Assembly (NCBI GenBank): GCA_026990385.1
Contig: JALXDL010000061.1
Coordinates: 1-61,364 of the forward strand
Direction: 5' to 3'
DNA: 61,364 bases
DNA from: DRKI01 sp011051875
GTDB taxonomy: Bacteria; Desulfobacterota; Desulfobulbia; Desulfobulbales; Desulfobulbaceae
This document shows, piece after piece, positions 36,609-46,639 of this stretch. A model generated the notes under the pieces. The model had not been told where the DNA came from, searched no databases, and saw nothing but the letters and a program-made list of their open reading frames with translations. The number at the start of each line of letters is the position of its first letter. Positions within the stretch are counted from its first letter, which is position 1. The position numbers and the translations under genes are program-made.

Positions 36609-36637
36609 TTGACACTAGCACAACGTGGTACTTATAC
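36609..36637 (+). promoter_or_regulatory. Sigma-70 promoter of the DVU0772-like gene
   Basis: A perfect TTGACA (36609-36614) and TTATAC (36632-36637) are 17 bases apart in an AT-rich patch, 52 bases before the ATG. Confidence 0.65.
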
Positions 36638-36688
36638 TGAAAGCAAATGGAAATCATTCTTGTGATGAAAGCTCGACAGGAGCCACCC

Positions 36689-37081
36689 ATGATGAACCTT
36701 GAACAACTGCGCAGCAACCGGCAACTGGTGAATTGCATCGACTGGCACATGACTCCGGAAAAGGCTGTGGAGATGTACCTTGAGTGGGGCACGGGCTGGG
36801 TGCGTGGTAATGATTTTGTTGCCAGTGCAAATGACGAATCAGTGTACTTCGTGATCTACGACTGGGAAACACCGCCCCGGGCGACCCTGATCCGGCGGAC
36901 CGTGAGCGGCGCCGAGGAGATCGCCAGCCTCGATATCCCGGAGGAACTGTTCACGGCATCGTGGAAAGAAAACGGAACCAGGCCCGGCGGCACGGTCCAT
37001 CCTCCCAACGAGGAGCTGAAGCGCTGGCTGTGCGAGAAACTCGACGGACCGCCACTGGACTGGAGCAGAACAGACAACTGA
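36689..37081 (+). CDS. DVU0772-like small protein of unknown function
   Basis: A 130-residue protein starting MMNLEQLRSNRQLVNCIDW with conserved-looking Trp residues (DWHMTPEKAVEMYLEWG, VIYDWETPP). It resembles the 'DVU0772 family' small proteins of sulfate-reducing and related bacteria, for which no function is known; that match is from memory. No signal peptide, membrane segment or catalytic motif is visible. AGGAG six bases before ATG 36689 supports this start over an ATG at 36647. It has its own promoter. Confidence 0.72.
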   Translation: MMNLEQLRSNRQLVNCIDWHMTPEKAVEMYLEWGTGWVRGNDFVASANDESVYFVIYDWETPPRATLIRRTVSGAEEIASLDIPEELFTASWKENGTRPGGTVHPPNEELKRWLCEKLDGPPLDWSRTDN

Positions 37082-37216
37082 ACCCGGCCGGGCGGAATAT
37101 GACGAAATAACTCTGATTTCCACCTCTGAAAGACTGACCAGGCTGCGACTAGGCCTTCTTCAGTACACTCCTCCTTCCTGGCAGGCGCCTGCAGAACCGT
37201 CCCCCTCCTTGTCGGT

Positions 37217-37900
37217 TCACCGCAGGCGCCATTTTTTTTGCGGTCGGATCTCCTGGATGAGCTCCTGCAGCTCGTCCTGGAATCGTTGCCGGTCCACCTC
37301 CCGTGCCCCGAAGCGGAGCAGGTGGCTGGTGGTCATCTGGCAGTCGATCATCCTGATGCCGATGGCGCGCAAGTGGTCCACCAGGTGAGCCAGGGCCACT
37401 TTGGAGGCATCGCGTATCCTGGTGAACATGGATTCGCCGAAAAAGACCCGGTCCAGGCAGACCCCGTACAGGCCGCCGGCCAGCCGCCCGTCCTGCCAGC
37501 ATTCGACACTGTGGGCAAATCCCAGCTCGTGGAGGTGGCAGTAGGCCTCCAGCATCTCCCCGGTGATCCAGGTCCCTTCGCCGGATTCGGTGCGCACCTG
37601 GGCACAGTTTTCCATGATTTCCCTGAAGGCGGTGTCGGCACTGACACGGAAGGTGTGTTTGCGTATGGTCCGGGCTAGGCGGCGCGGCAGGTGGAATTCG
37701 TCCGGGTAGAGGACGAGGCGGGGCGTCGGTGACCACCAGAGAATGGGTTCTCCTTCCGAGTACCAGGGAAATATGCCCTGGCTGTAGGCGGCCAGGAGAC
37801 GGGCGGGAGACAGGTCGCCTCCCACGGCCAGCAGCCCGTCGGGCTCGGCGTGTTCGGGCAGGGGAAAGATGATGTCACGGGGGAGCTGGAAAACAGGCAT
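37217..37900 (-). CDS. aat: Leucyl/phenylalanyl-tRNA-protein transferase
   Basis: The product (227 residues from ATG 37900) matches Aat, which adds Leu or Phe to proteins with N-terminal Arg or Lys. Typical blocks: FPLPEHAEPDGLLAVGGDL, AYSQGIFPWYSEGEPILWWS, MIDCQMTTSHLLRFGA and FFGESMFTRIRDASKVALAHL. It makes ClpS-recognised N-degrons, so it works in the same pathway as ClpS-ClpA at 10.9-13.5 kb. The frame stays open to 38212 upstream without family similarity. Confidence 0.95.
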   Translation of the reverse strand: MPVFQLPRDIIFPLPEHAEPDGLLAVGGDLSPARLLAAYSQGIFPWYSEGEPILWWSPTPRLVLYPDEFHLPRRLARTIRKHTFRVSADTAFREIMENCAQVRTESGEGTWITGEMLEAYCHLHELGFAHSVECWQDGRLAGGLYGVCLDRVFFGESMFTRIRDASKVALAHLVDHLRAIGIRMIDCQMTTSHLLRFGAREVDRQRFQDELQELIQEIRPQKKWRLR

Positions 37901-38004
37901 GAACGATTCGGGGTGCAGGCTGTTGCGGAAGGAGATCCTGGCATGGCCGCCACGGGGAGCGGCCTCTGCCGGGTGGTTATACCAGGAAGTGGGGAATGGA
38001 ACCA

Positions 38005-38035
38005 GAAAAAAGGGGCGAACCAGGGAGGTTCGCCC
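38005..38035 (-). terminator. Terminator of the PEP-CTERM gene
   Basis: On the minus strand GGGCGAACC and GGTTCGCCC form a nine-bp stem with a five-base loop, followed by six Ts. It lies about 40 bases after the stop at 38077. Confidence 0.82.
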
Positions 38036-38076
38036 GTCGGGAGGTGGAAAATCCAACCTGAGTTGGTGATCGTGAG

Positions 38077-38931
38077 TCAGGACAAAGGGTGGCCGGCCCG
38101 TTTCCTGCGGACAATCCCGGCCAGGCCGATCAGGCCGGTGCCGAACAGGAGCAGGGTGGCCGGCTCCGGCACCGGCGCCGTTCCCTTGCCCATCAGGTTG
38201 TCGTTGCCACACCCCATGGTGGCATGGGCGACAAACTCGCTGTAGCCGGCCAGGGTGAGGAAGGAGAGGTCGATGCCGAGGGCATAGTGGGTCCCGCCCG
38301 TGAGGCCGTTGTCCAGGGCGTTGGCATCGCTGTCGTCAAATGGATCGTAATAGGCCATGGTCAGGCCCTGGAAACCGGTCACTTCCTCGCCTCCCTCCAC
38401 GTAGCGCCAGGGATTGGAGGACGGGTCGGCCGGTGTGTCACCGCTCTCGTTCTGTTCCACGGCGACCGTCTCCACCCTGGCCGTGTCATTGTTCAGCCTG
38501 TAGACCGAGTAGGTCTCGCTGTCCGGGTCCAGGTCCACCACGAATTCATAGCCGAAGTTCCCGGTGTAGGTATGATTGCCGGTGGCGGGACTGTAGCCGG
38601 CAGGCGCTGCAGGACGGCCATAGATACCGTTCACATCGATGAAGATATCACCCATGGAAAACTGGGAATAACCGCTTACACCGTGCTTGAAGTCAAAACC
38701 TCCGGCCATGGTCAGGGTGTGGCCCTTGAGGAAAAAACCCTCCAGGTCCCATGCCTGGCTACCCACCATGCCGGGCTCGGTTTCCTGGTCTTCGCCGGTT
38801 CCGTGCCAGACGCCGCTGACGGACGAACCATCGTACATGGTGATGTTGCTGCCAAAGGAAGCGGCTGCCGCATCATGGCCGAGCAGGGTGACCAACCCCG
38901 CAACAACAAACAGGACGATCTTCGCACGCAT
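38077..38931 (-). CDS. PEP-CTERM sorting-domain exported protein
   Basis: A 284-residue protein with a Sec signal peptide (MRAKIVLFVVAGLVTLLG, cleavage after about residue 25, AAAA) and a C-terminal sorting tag: VPEPATLLLFGTGLIGLAG followed by RRKRAG. This is the PEP-CTERM signal, cleaved by an exosortase in exopolysaccharide-producing Gram-negatives. The middle part is rich in Gly, Tyr, Asp and Thr and looks like a beta-sandwich surface protein; no enzyme motif is seen. ATG 38931 has GGAGAA upstream. The exosortase gene is not in the window. Confidence 0.88.
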   Translation of the reverse strand: MRAKIVLFVVAGLVTLLGHDAAAASFGSNITMYDGSSVSGVWHGTGEDQETEPGMVGSQAWDLEGFFLKGHTLTMAGGFDFKHGVSGYSQFSMGDIFIDVNGIYGRPAAPAGYSPATGNHTYTGNFGYEFVVDLDPDSETYSVYRLNNDTARVETVAVEQNESGDTPADPSSNPWRYVEGGEEVTGFQGLTMAYYDPFDDSDANALDNGLTGGTHYALGIDLSFLTLAGYSEFVAHATMGCGNDNLMGKGTAPVPEPATLLLFGTGLIGLAGIVRRKRAGHPLS

Positions 38932-39122
38932 GACGTTCTCCGGGAAGAAGTTGCTCTTGCCCTTGGCTTGCAACCCGGATGCCTGGATGGTGTTTTTCTT
39001 GGTTATGTTGTGATTAAGGAGGGTTATGCGTTTTGAACTGGGCGAGGCAGGTGTGGGGCCGGCGGGAAAGTCCGTAATAATGAACCCTGTGGCCGGAAAA
39101 CCGGAAAAACCAGGGGGTAGTG

Positions 39123-40624
39123 TCAGGGATTAAGCAGCCGCCTGACAGTGTCCCGGACAGGGGCAGGCCCCCAGGTGCCGGCCGGGTAGAAATGGAGGCG
39201 GGTGTCCCGGTCCAGGCACTGTTCGCACTGGCGGAGCACCGGAGTCAGGAAGGCCCAGGACTGTTCGATGCCGTCCTGACGCCAGAAGAGCATGTGGTCG
39301 CCGGCCATGCAGTCGAGCAGGACCCGTGCATAGGCGTCCAGGGCCGATTTCCGGTACAGTTCTCCATAGGTGAAGTCCATGGTCATGGAGCGGAGGCAGA
39401 GCGAGGCGCCAGGTTCCTTGCTCTGGAAGGTGAGGCGGATTGCCTCGTCGGGAAATGTCTCGATGGTGAGGCGATTGGCGCCTATGGTGTCGCCGACAAG
39501 GTTGCTGAAGAGGTGGTGCGGCACCTCGCGGAACTGGACCACGATGCGGGTTACCTTGCGCGGCAGCCGTTTTCCGGAAATAAGGAGGAAAGGCACGTTC
39601 TGCCAGCGCCAGTTGTCGACGTAGAGCTCGAGCAGGGCAAAGGTCGGGGTCGAGGACCGCGGATCCACGCCCTTTTCCTGGCGATAGCCGGGTACGGTGG
39701 TCTGGCCGATCTCACCGGCCGTGTACTGGCCCAGGCAGATGCGGCTGCCATGCTCGGTATTGAAGTCGCGAAGGGAACGGATGACCTTGACCTTTTCGTC
39801 CTGTACCGGGTCGGATTCGAGGAGGCAGGGAGGCTCCATGCCGGTCAGGACCAGGAGTTGCATCAGGTGGTTCTGGAACATGTCACGCAGGACGCCGGCC
39901 TTCTCGTAGTATCCGGCCCTGCTGCCGATCCCCAGCGATTCCGCGGCCATGATGCCGACATACTCGATATGGTGGCGGTTCCAGACCGGTTCGAAGATCG
40001 AGTTGGCAAACCGGAAGACCAGCATGTTTTGCACAGTCTCCTTGGCCAGATAGTGGTCGATACGGAAGATCTGCTGCTCACGGAAGGAACGGTGCAGGGT
40101 CTTGTTCAGGGCCCGGGCGCTTTCCAGGTCGTGGCCAAAGGGTTTCTCTATCACGATCCGGGTCCAGCCGCTGCCCCCTGCCCCCTCCCGGGCCAGACCG
40201 GTTTCACCCAGCAGGGTGGCGATCACCGGATAGAGTTGTGGCGGTACGGCCAGGTCAAAGATCCGGTTATCCCCGGTGCCGGAACTCCGGTCCAGGTCCT
40301 GGAGGAAGATGCGCAGACCGGTGAAGCTCTCCAGGTCATAGCGGACAGGGTAGTAGTGGATCCGGCCGGCAAATTCCTCCCAGGCGTCCGCGTCAGCAGG
40401 GTGTTCCAGTTCCTCCGGACGAAGGGAATGGCGGAAGGCGTCATGGTCCATGACTGTCCGGCTGCAACCGACGATACCAAAGGGGCGGGGCAGGAGATCC
40501 TGCCTGTGCATGGAAAAAAGGGCAGGGATGAGCTTGCGCCGGGTCAGGTCGCCCGAGGCGCCGAAGATGACCAGGGTGCAGGGGGGCAGGTCGTCGGGAG
40601 CCTGGGTATTGCAGGAAGGGCCTT

Positions 40625-40628
<4 letters not shown>
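39123..40628 (-). CDS. zwf: Glucose-6-phosphate 1-dehydrogenase
   Basis: A 501-residue enzyme that oxidises glucose 6-phosphate to 6-phosphogluconolactone with NAD(P)+. Motifs: the dinucleotide fold VIFGASGDLTRRKLIPAL, the catalytic RIDHYLAKETVQN (active-site His after Asp) and EKPFGHDLESA. The GTG start overlaps the gnd stop (GTGA), so gnd and zwf are translationally coupled. The lactonase gene pgl is not adjacent. Confidence 0.96.
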
Positions 40629-41542
<914 letters not shown>

Positions 41543-41641
41543 GGAATCTCCTCCTTGCTTTGTGAGCCGTTCCCGCCGGATGGTTGAGAGGGGCTGCGGA
41601 CGATGGGCGGCCCGTGCCAGCGGTCTGCGGCAGGCCGGCGT

Positions 41642-41998
41642 TCAGGCCGGTCCCATGGTGTGGGCGGAGAGCAGGTTCCTGATCGCCTGCCGCTGGCCCG
41701 GGGTCAGGTCGAGGAAGCGGATCGCCCGCCGTTTCCGTCGCAGGGGCAGGAATCCCTCTGTCTGTTCGAGAGTGATGTCGTAGACCGTGGCGCTTCTGAT
41801 ATCGGTGAGCAGGAGTTGTTCCTGCCCGAAAAAGATCCCCAGGTTCAAGGTCTCCTTGTCGAGGTGTTCCCCGTCGAAATACTCAAAACACATGCCGCCC
41901 AGGCCCAGGTTGAGGACAGGGCCAAGTACGTGCCGGCTGGTGACGAGCACGCCCTCCTTGAGGCGGTATCTCGGAAAGTTACGACGATCTCTGGTCAT
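41642..41998 (-). CDS. PilZ-domain protein
   Basis: A 118-residue single-domain protein. The PilZ c-di-GMP signature is visible as RRNFPR (R-x3-R) at the N-terminus and NLGLGG in place of the usual D/N-x-S-x-x-G, so binding could be weakened. A second PilZ protein at 60.2 kb is clearly related: both have RYRxKEG and a similar FFG ... LxD block. ATG 41998 overlaps the end of the histidine kinase gene by 20 bases, so the two are likely made together. Further in-frame codons upstream lie inside the kinase gene. Confidence 0.75.
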   Translation of the reverse strand: MTRDRRNFPRYRLKEGVLVTSRHVLGPVLNLGLGGMCFEYFDGEHLDKETLNLGIFFGQEQLLLTDIRSATVYDITLEQTEGFLPLRRKRRAIRFLDLTPGQRQAIRNLLSAHTMGPA

Positions 41999-44042
41999 GG
42001 CTGCTGGCAGGGCCGGGCTCTGCGCCTGGCGGTTTTTCGGTTTCGCTGCAATGACGTGCCGGCAGGCGGACCGTGAACTCGGCCCCCTGCCCGGGAATGG
42101 AATTGGCCTCAATGGTGCCGCCGTGGCGGAGTACTATCCTGCGGCAGATCGCAAGGCCGATGCCGCTCCCCTCCACGGGATGGTTCCCGGTCTGCAGTCG
42201 TTCACAGAAGTCAAAGATCCGCTCCCGGGACTCGCTGGCAAACCCGATACCGTTGTCCCGGATCACCAGGCGGACAAATTCTGTCCTGCCGCCCTCTGTT
42301 TCTTCCCGGGACCAGCAGATGGTGATCTCGGGTCGCACACCCTGTCGGTGGTACTTGAGGCTGTTGCTGATCAGATTCTGCAGGAGCTGGCGGATCTGGA
42401 GGGGCGCCGCCTCGATGACCGGCAGCGGTTCGGCCTCGATCCTGGCGCCGGTCTGTTCAATGCGCAGGGCCAGGTCATCGAGAACCGTGTCCAGGATTTC
42501 GGTCAGGTCCACGGGCTCGAACTGTTCCGAGCGGCTGCTGAACTTGGCATAGAGCAAAAGCCCGTTGACCATCTCTTCCATCCTGCCGGCAGCGCCGTCT
42601 ATGATCTGAATATACCGGCTGCAGGAGGTGGAATCACCAACTTTTTTCTCCAGCCGCCGGCAAAAGGCCTGGATCAGCATCAGCGGCTCCTTGAGATCGT
42701 GGGAGATGGAGTGGGCAAAGTCCTTCAGGGCCTGGTTGTTCTCCTGCAGCTCGCGGGTGGTCCGGGCCAGGGCCTGCTCGGCCTGTTTGAGCTGGGAGAC
42801 ATCGGTGATGACCATGATGGCGCCGATCAGGGAACCGTCCGGCTCCCGGAAAGGCGTGGCCGTGACGATACAGGGTATGGTGCGGCCCGAACCCAGGGTC
42901 TTGGTCGCCTCCACCTCCACCCGCTTTTCCTTTTTCAGGATCCGGACCAGGGGACAGTCCGGCGTGTGACAGGTGGAGCCGGAAAAGACGTCAAAACATT
43001 TCTGTCCCATGAGTTCGTTGGTGGAACACCCGCAGAGGCGGGTGAAGGCACGGTTGACCCGCAGGATCTGGAAGTGGCGGTCTATGACGACCATGCCGTC
43101 GGGAGCCGAGTTGAAGAGCTGGTAGAATTCCCCGTAGATTGTTGTCAGCGCCTCTTCGATACGTTCCCGTTCATGGATCTTGCGCTGGAGTTCCCGGTTG
43201 GTGGCGGTCAGGGCCGATGTCCGCTGTTCCACCTGTTCCTCGAGCTGGTCGCGGGCCGCCTGGAGGGAGCGCTCGGCCTCCCGGCGCTCGAGGACCTCCT
43301 GTTCCAGGTCCCTGTTGAGGGCAAGCAGCCGCCTGTGGCCGGAATCGACGCGGGCATGGAAGAGGAGAATGATCAGGGAACCAATGACCATTGCCGCCAG
43401 GTGACTGACGATCATGGGGCGGCTCAGGACAGGGTGCCTGCCGGTGATGGTGATGGCGACCGCGCCCAGGAGGTCGCCCTTCCGGTAGCCGCTGTCGGCA
43501 TGGCAGGTGAGACAGCGGTGACCGGCGGTCAGCGGCGCCAGGTAGCGGAAGCAGGATGTGCCCTCACTGGAAAGAAACGCCCCTACTTCCCGTTTTTCAG
43601 CGGCAAGACGATCGAGCATCGGGTCTGTCCCCGGGGTGCGGTTTGTCCCTCCCGGCGGCAGTCGGATCAGGCGGATGGTTGCGGTGCCGGGTCCGGTGGT
43701 CCGGCCGGAGAGTTCATGGAGCACGTAGCCGGGGTTGATCCGTGCCAGGCGAAGTCCCGAGGTCGTCCGTTGCACCTGCTCCGGGTCCTTGGGCAGGAAG
43801 GGGGCGGGGATATCGTCCAGGGGCAGGTAGACGCCGTTCCTGTGTCCGGCCAGCCAGGCGCGGGTGTGCTCGATCTGGGCGACCAGGGTGCGGGCTGTCT
43901 GGAAGGCGGCCTTTTCCTGTTGCACATAGTCGTCATACAGGTTCCATGCCAGTGACCCTGTTCCTGCCAGCAGCCAGCCGACCAGTATGACGACAGTGGG
44001 TTTTTTCAAGGTGCGGGCATGGTTCAGGTTGATGAAGGCCAC
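41979..44042 (-). CDS. Heme-type (DUF3365) PAS sensor histidine kinase
   Basis: A membrane sensor kinase of about 687 residues. Order: transmembrane segment (about 16-36), extracytoplasmic domain with a single heme c motif CLTCH (about 176-180) in a DUF3365/Tll0287-like context, second transmembrane segment (about 203-225), coiled coil, PAS domain (about 270-390), HisKA with SISHDLKEP (phospho-His about 446) and HATPase with IRDNGIGF. Heme c in such domains senses redox state or a small ligand. No response regulator gene is adjacent. The start is uncertain: the promoter at 44179-44207 lies upstream, which rules out TTG 44207; GTG 44042 or a TTG at the 12th codon are the best in-frame choices. 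Confidence 0.85.
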   Translation of the reverse strand: MAFINLNHARTLKKPTVVILVGWLLAGTGSLAWNLYDDYVQQEKAAFQTARTLVAQIEHTRAWLAGHRNGVYLPLDDIPAPFLPKDPEQVQRTTSGLRLARINPGYVLHELSGRTTGPGTATIRLIRLPPGGTNRTPGTDPMLDRLAAEKREVGAFLSSEGTSCFRYLAPLTAGHRCLTCHADSGYRKGDLLGAVAITITGRHPVLSRPMIVSHLAAMVIGSLIILLFHARVDSGHRRLLALNRDLEQEVLERREAERSLQAARDQLEEQVEQRTSALTATNRELQRKIHERERIEEALTTIYGEFYQLFNSAPDGMVVIDRHFQILRVNRAFTRLCGCSTNELMGQKCFDVFSGSTCHTPDCPLVRILKKEKRVEVEATKTLGSGRTIPCIVTATPFREPDGSLIGAIMVITDVSQLKQAEQALARTTRELQENNQALKDFAHSISHDLKEPLMLIQAFCRRLEKKVGDSTSCSRYIQIIDGAAGRMEEMVNGLLLYAKFSSRSEQFEPVDLTEILDTVLDDLALRIEQTGARIEAEPLPVIEAAPLQIRQLLQNLISNSLKYHRQGVRPEITICWSREETEGGRTEFVRLVIRDNGIGFASESRERIFDFCERLQTGNHPVEGSGIGLAICRRIVLRHGGTIEANSIPGQGAEFTVRLPARHCSETEKPPGAEPGPASSHDQRSS

Positions 44043-44178
44043 CTGTCCGCCGGCCTGTGCGGGCAGTTTGTTCGGTATCAGTGACGTGTAACCGCTTACG
44101 GTGCAGTGGGGGTCGGAGGAGGCCGCCAGAGCAGCGGTGCGGTCCCGGTACGGGACCCGGTATTTCCCTCCTCTTTTA

Positions 44179-44207
44179 ATTAAATGGCATGGCCGTCGGA
44201 TTGTCAA
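44179..44207 (-). promoter_or_regulatory. Sigma-70 promoter of the kinase-PilZ genes
   Basis: On the minus strand a perfect TTGACA (44202-44207) and TTTAAT (44179-44184) are 17 bases apart. The leader to GTG 44042 is about 130 bases. Confidence 0.65.
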
Positions 44208-44269
44208 GTGATAATCTTTATCATCTTGGGTCGGTGTCCATACCGGCTGCTGCCCTGCCTCTCCGGTTT

Positions 44270-45910
44270 TCAGAGGAGACAGGTCTTGCGTTGCAGTTCC
44301 TGGTTCAGGACGGATTCGTTTTCCGAGTAGTCGATGGGCAGCTCGATGAGATGAAGACCCGGCTGCTGCAGGCAGTGTTCAAGGGTGATTCCGAGTTCAC
44401 CGTCGCGGGTGATCCGGTGGCCGTGGGCGCCGTAGCTTGCCGCGTATTCGACAAAGTCCGGGTTGCCGAAGTCGAGGCCGAAGGCCGGCAGGCCCATGCC
44501 GGCCTGTTTCCAGCGGATCATGCCCAGGCCGTTGTCCCTGAGCAGGATCACGGTCAGGTTGGTTCCCAGGCGGATGGCGGTCTCCATCTCCTGGGAGTTC
44601 ATCATGAAGCCGCCGTCACCGCATACCGCCACTACCTTTTTCTCCGGATTCAGCATCTTGGCGGCAATGGCCGCCGGCAGCCCTGCACCCATGGTGGCCA
44701 GCGCATTGTCCAGCAGGACCGAATAGGAGCAGGTGGCCCGGTAGTTGCGGGCAAACCATATCTTGTACATGCCGTTGTCCAGGGAGAGGATCGAATCCTC
44801 CGGCATGATGTCCCGGATCACCGAGACCAGATGCTGCGGCGTGTAGGGAAAGGTGCCGCTGCCGCGCTTGGTATAGATGTTCTCTTCGATGGCCTTCCTG
44901 AGGCGGCGGAAGTAGCCGTCGCCGGCCAGGGAATCCGGCGGTATGCGGGCTGCGAGCTGGCGGAGGGCGTCGGAGATATCACCGATGATCTCGTACTGGG
45001 GAAAGTAGACATCGTCAAAGGCGGCGCTGAAATAGTTGACATGGATCACCTTCATGCCGTCGCGGGTCATGATGAAGGGTGGTTTTTCCACCACGTCATG
45101 TCCCACGTTGATGATCACGTCTGCCCGGTCAATGGCACAGTGCAGGTAGTCATGGGCCGAGAGGGCAGCGGTGCCCAGGGATTGCCGGTGGTACTCGGTG
45201 ACCACGCCCTTGCCCATCTGGGTGGAGAAGAAGTGGATGCCGCTGTGCTCGATGAATTCTCCCAGGGCCGCGCAGGTCCTCCTGCGGTTGGCGGCCGCGG
45301 CGATGAGGAGCAGCGGGTTGGCGGCCTGCCGGATGACTCGTGCCACCTCCTCGACGCTGCGGGGGTCGGCCCGGGGCGAGCGGAGGGCAGTGACCGGGAA
45401 TGTCGCGGCCCCGGTCTCCTCGGCGGCTATATCCTCGGGCAGTTCCAGGTGCACGGGGCCGCATTTCTCATGCACAGCCACCCGGAAGGCCTCACGCACC
45501 AGGGCGGGGATGGAGTCGGCACCCACGATCTGCTTGGTCATCTTGGTGATGGGCTCCATCATGCCCACCACGTCGATGATCTGGAACCGTCCCTGCTTGG
45601 ATTTCTTGATCGGTTTCTGGCCGGTGATGAAGAGGGTCGGCATACCGCCGAGCAGGGCATAGGAGACGCTGGTCACGAAGTTGGTCGCGCCGGGCCCCAG
45701 GGTGGCCAGGCAGACCCCGGGCCTGCCGGTGAGGCGGCCGTAGGTGGCGGCCATGAAGCCGGCTGCCTGTTCATGCCGGGTCAGGATCAAGCGGATGGAG
45801 GATGTCCGCAGGGCCTCGAGAAAAGCGAGGTTTTCCTCGCCGGGGATCCCGAAGATGTATTCCACTCCTTCATTTTCCAGTGCTCTGACAAAGAGTTCTG
45901 CTCCGTTCAT
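44270..45910 (-). CDS. Acetolactate synthase, large-subunit type
   Basis: A 546-residue thiamine-diphosphate enzyme. N-terminal Pyr domain FGIPGEENLAFLEAL with the catalytic Glu in LTRHEQAAGFMA, central domain, and C-terminal PP domain with the TPP motif GDGGFMMNSQEMETAIRLG. It condenses two pyruvates to acetolactate (or pyruvate and 2-oxobutyrate). No small regulatory subunit (ilvH) and no ilvC is adjacent, and the C-terminus (PIDYSENESVLNQEL) recalls catabolic AlsS-like enzymes, so a fermentative or pyruvate-overflow role is possible. The ATG 45910 was chosen by family start; the frame is open to 46072, across repeat D. Confidence 0.88.
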   Translation of the reverse strand: MNGAELFVRALENEGVEYIFGIPGEENLAFLEALRTSSIRLILTRHEQAAGFMAATYGRLTGRPGVCLATLGPGATNFVTSVSYALLGGMPTLFITGQKPIKKSKQGRFQIIDVVGMMEPITKMTKQIVGADSIPALVREAFRVAVHEKCGPVHLELPEDIAAEETGAATFPVTALRSPRADPRSVEEVARVIRQAANPLLLIAAAANRRRTCAALGEFIEHSGIHFFSTQMGKGVVTEYHRQSLGTAALSAHDYLHCAIDRADVIINVGHDVVEKPPFIMTRDGMKVIHVNYFSAAFDDVYFPQYEIIGDISDALRQLAARIPPDSLAGDGYFRRLRKAIEENIYTKRGSGTFPYTPQHLVSVIRDIMPEDSILSLDNGMYKIWFARNYRATCSYSVLLDNALATMGAGLPAAIAAKMLNPEKKVVAVCGDGGFMMNSQEMETAIRLGTNLTVILLRDNGLGMIRWKQAGMGLPAFGLDFGNPDFVEYAASYGAHGHRITRDGELGITLEHCLQQPGLHLIELPIDYSENESVLNQELQRKTCLL

Positions 45911-45951
45911 GGCGATGTTTGCGCTGGCAGGCGGTGTCGTTTTCTTCCCGT

Positions 45952-45985
45952 TGCAGATGGGTGAGACGCTCTCAATGGCGGTGAG
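45952..45985. repeat. TGCAGATGGGTGAA element, half copy D
   Basis: TGCAGATGGGTGAGAC (45952-45967), continuing GCTCTCAATGG, matches the right arm of copies A-C. No clear left arm is found; its place would fall in the start of the acetolactate synthase gene. Confidence 0.5.
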
Positions 45986-46639
45986 ATTTTGTTCCTGGTC
46001 ACAGAACCGGTAACCCGCTGTTTGCACATCCCCCGAACTGTCCGTTGGCACAGGGGCCCTGGAACCGTTCACGGGATATCCAATGACCCCGGATCATACT
46101 TGGAGGCGGTTGCCTGGTGCCTGTGACAACTGGCGAGAATTTTTCCGGGAATACAGGTTAGTCATATCGCAGTGGTCATCCCCTGTCGAGACGAAATGCG
46201 GGCAGGAAAGGAAAAAGATGAAAAAGCCGGGAAAAAGTGGTTTACTATCGATCGCAAGTATTCGATAATTACATGGACCAGCCAGGGAGCGGCGGCACGT
46301 CGACACATGCACGCGGACCTTTCGCTTCCCGGCAGCCAAGCATGCCTGCACAAAGCCGGGGCGCCTGTGCCGGCTTGCCGTGTTGAACAAGAGCTATGAC
46401 GCACAGTTGCGTATCATGACATGAGATACGGCGGCCCGGAGGGTCGAATTGTCGGCGGGCGTTTTCGAAGCGATCGATACAATGGTCTGGCGATCGATCC
46501 CGCGGCCGGCAGCGGCTGCCGGAACAATGCCCGGTCCGGCCTTGCGCTCCCCTGGAGACGACCTTCAGGTGTTCCCCGGTGTCCACCGTGCCTTTCCCCT
46601 TGCCTGCCCTGAAAAGATCCTGTTTATCCAGAGTACAGC
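45986..46639. other. Intergenic region between acetolactate synthase and the ExeA-type gene
   Basis: About 650 bases without a supported gene. It holds a partial copy of the second repeat (GCCTGTGACAACTG, near 46119-46132) and an AT-rich patch with ATCGATCGCAAGTATTCGAT (46247-46266). Open frames here lack ribosome sites and family likeness. No firm promoter is seen for either neighbour. Confidence 0.4.

Noticed and set aside
46269..46586. 105-codon minus-strand frame in the 46-kb intergenic region
   Set aside because: No ribosome site and no motif; compositionally random.
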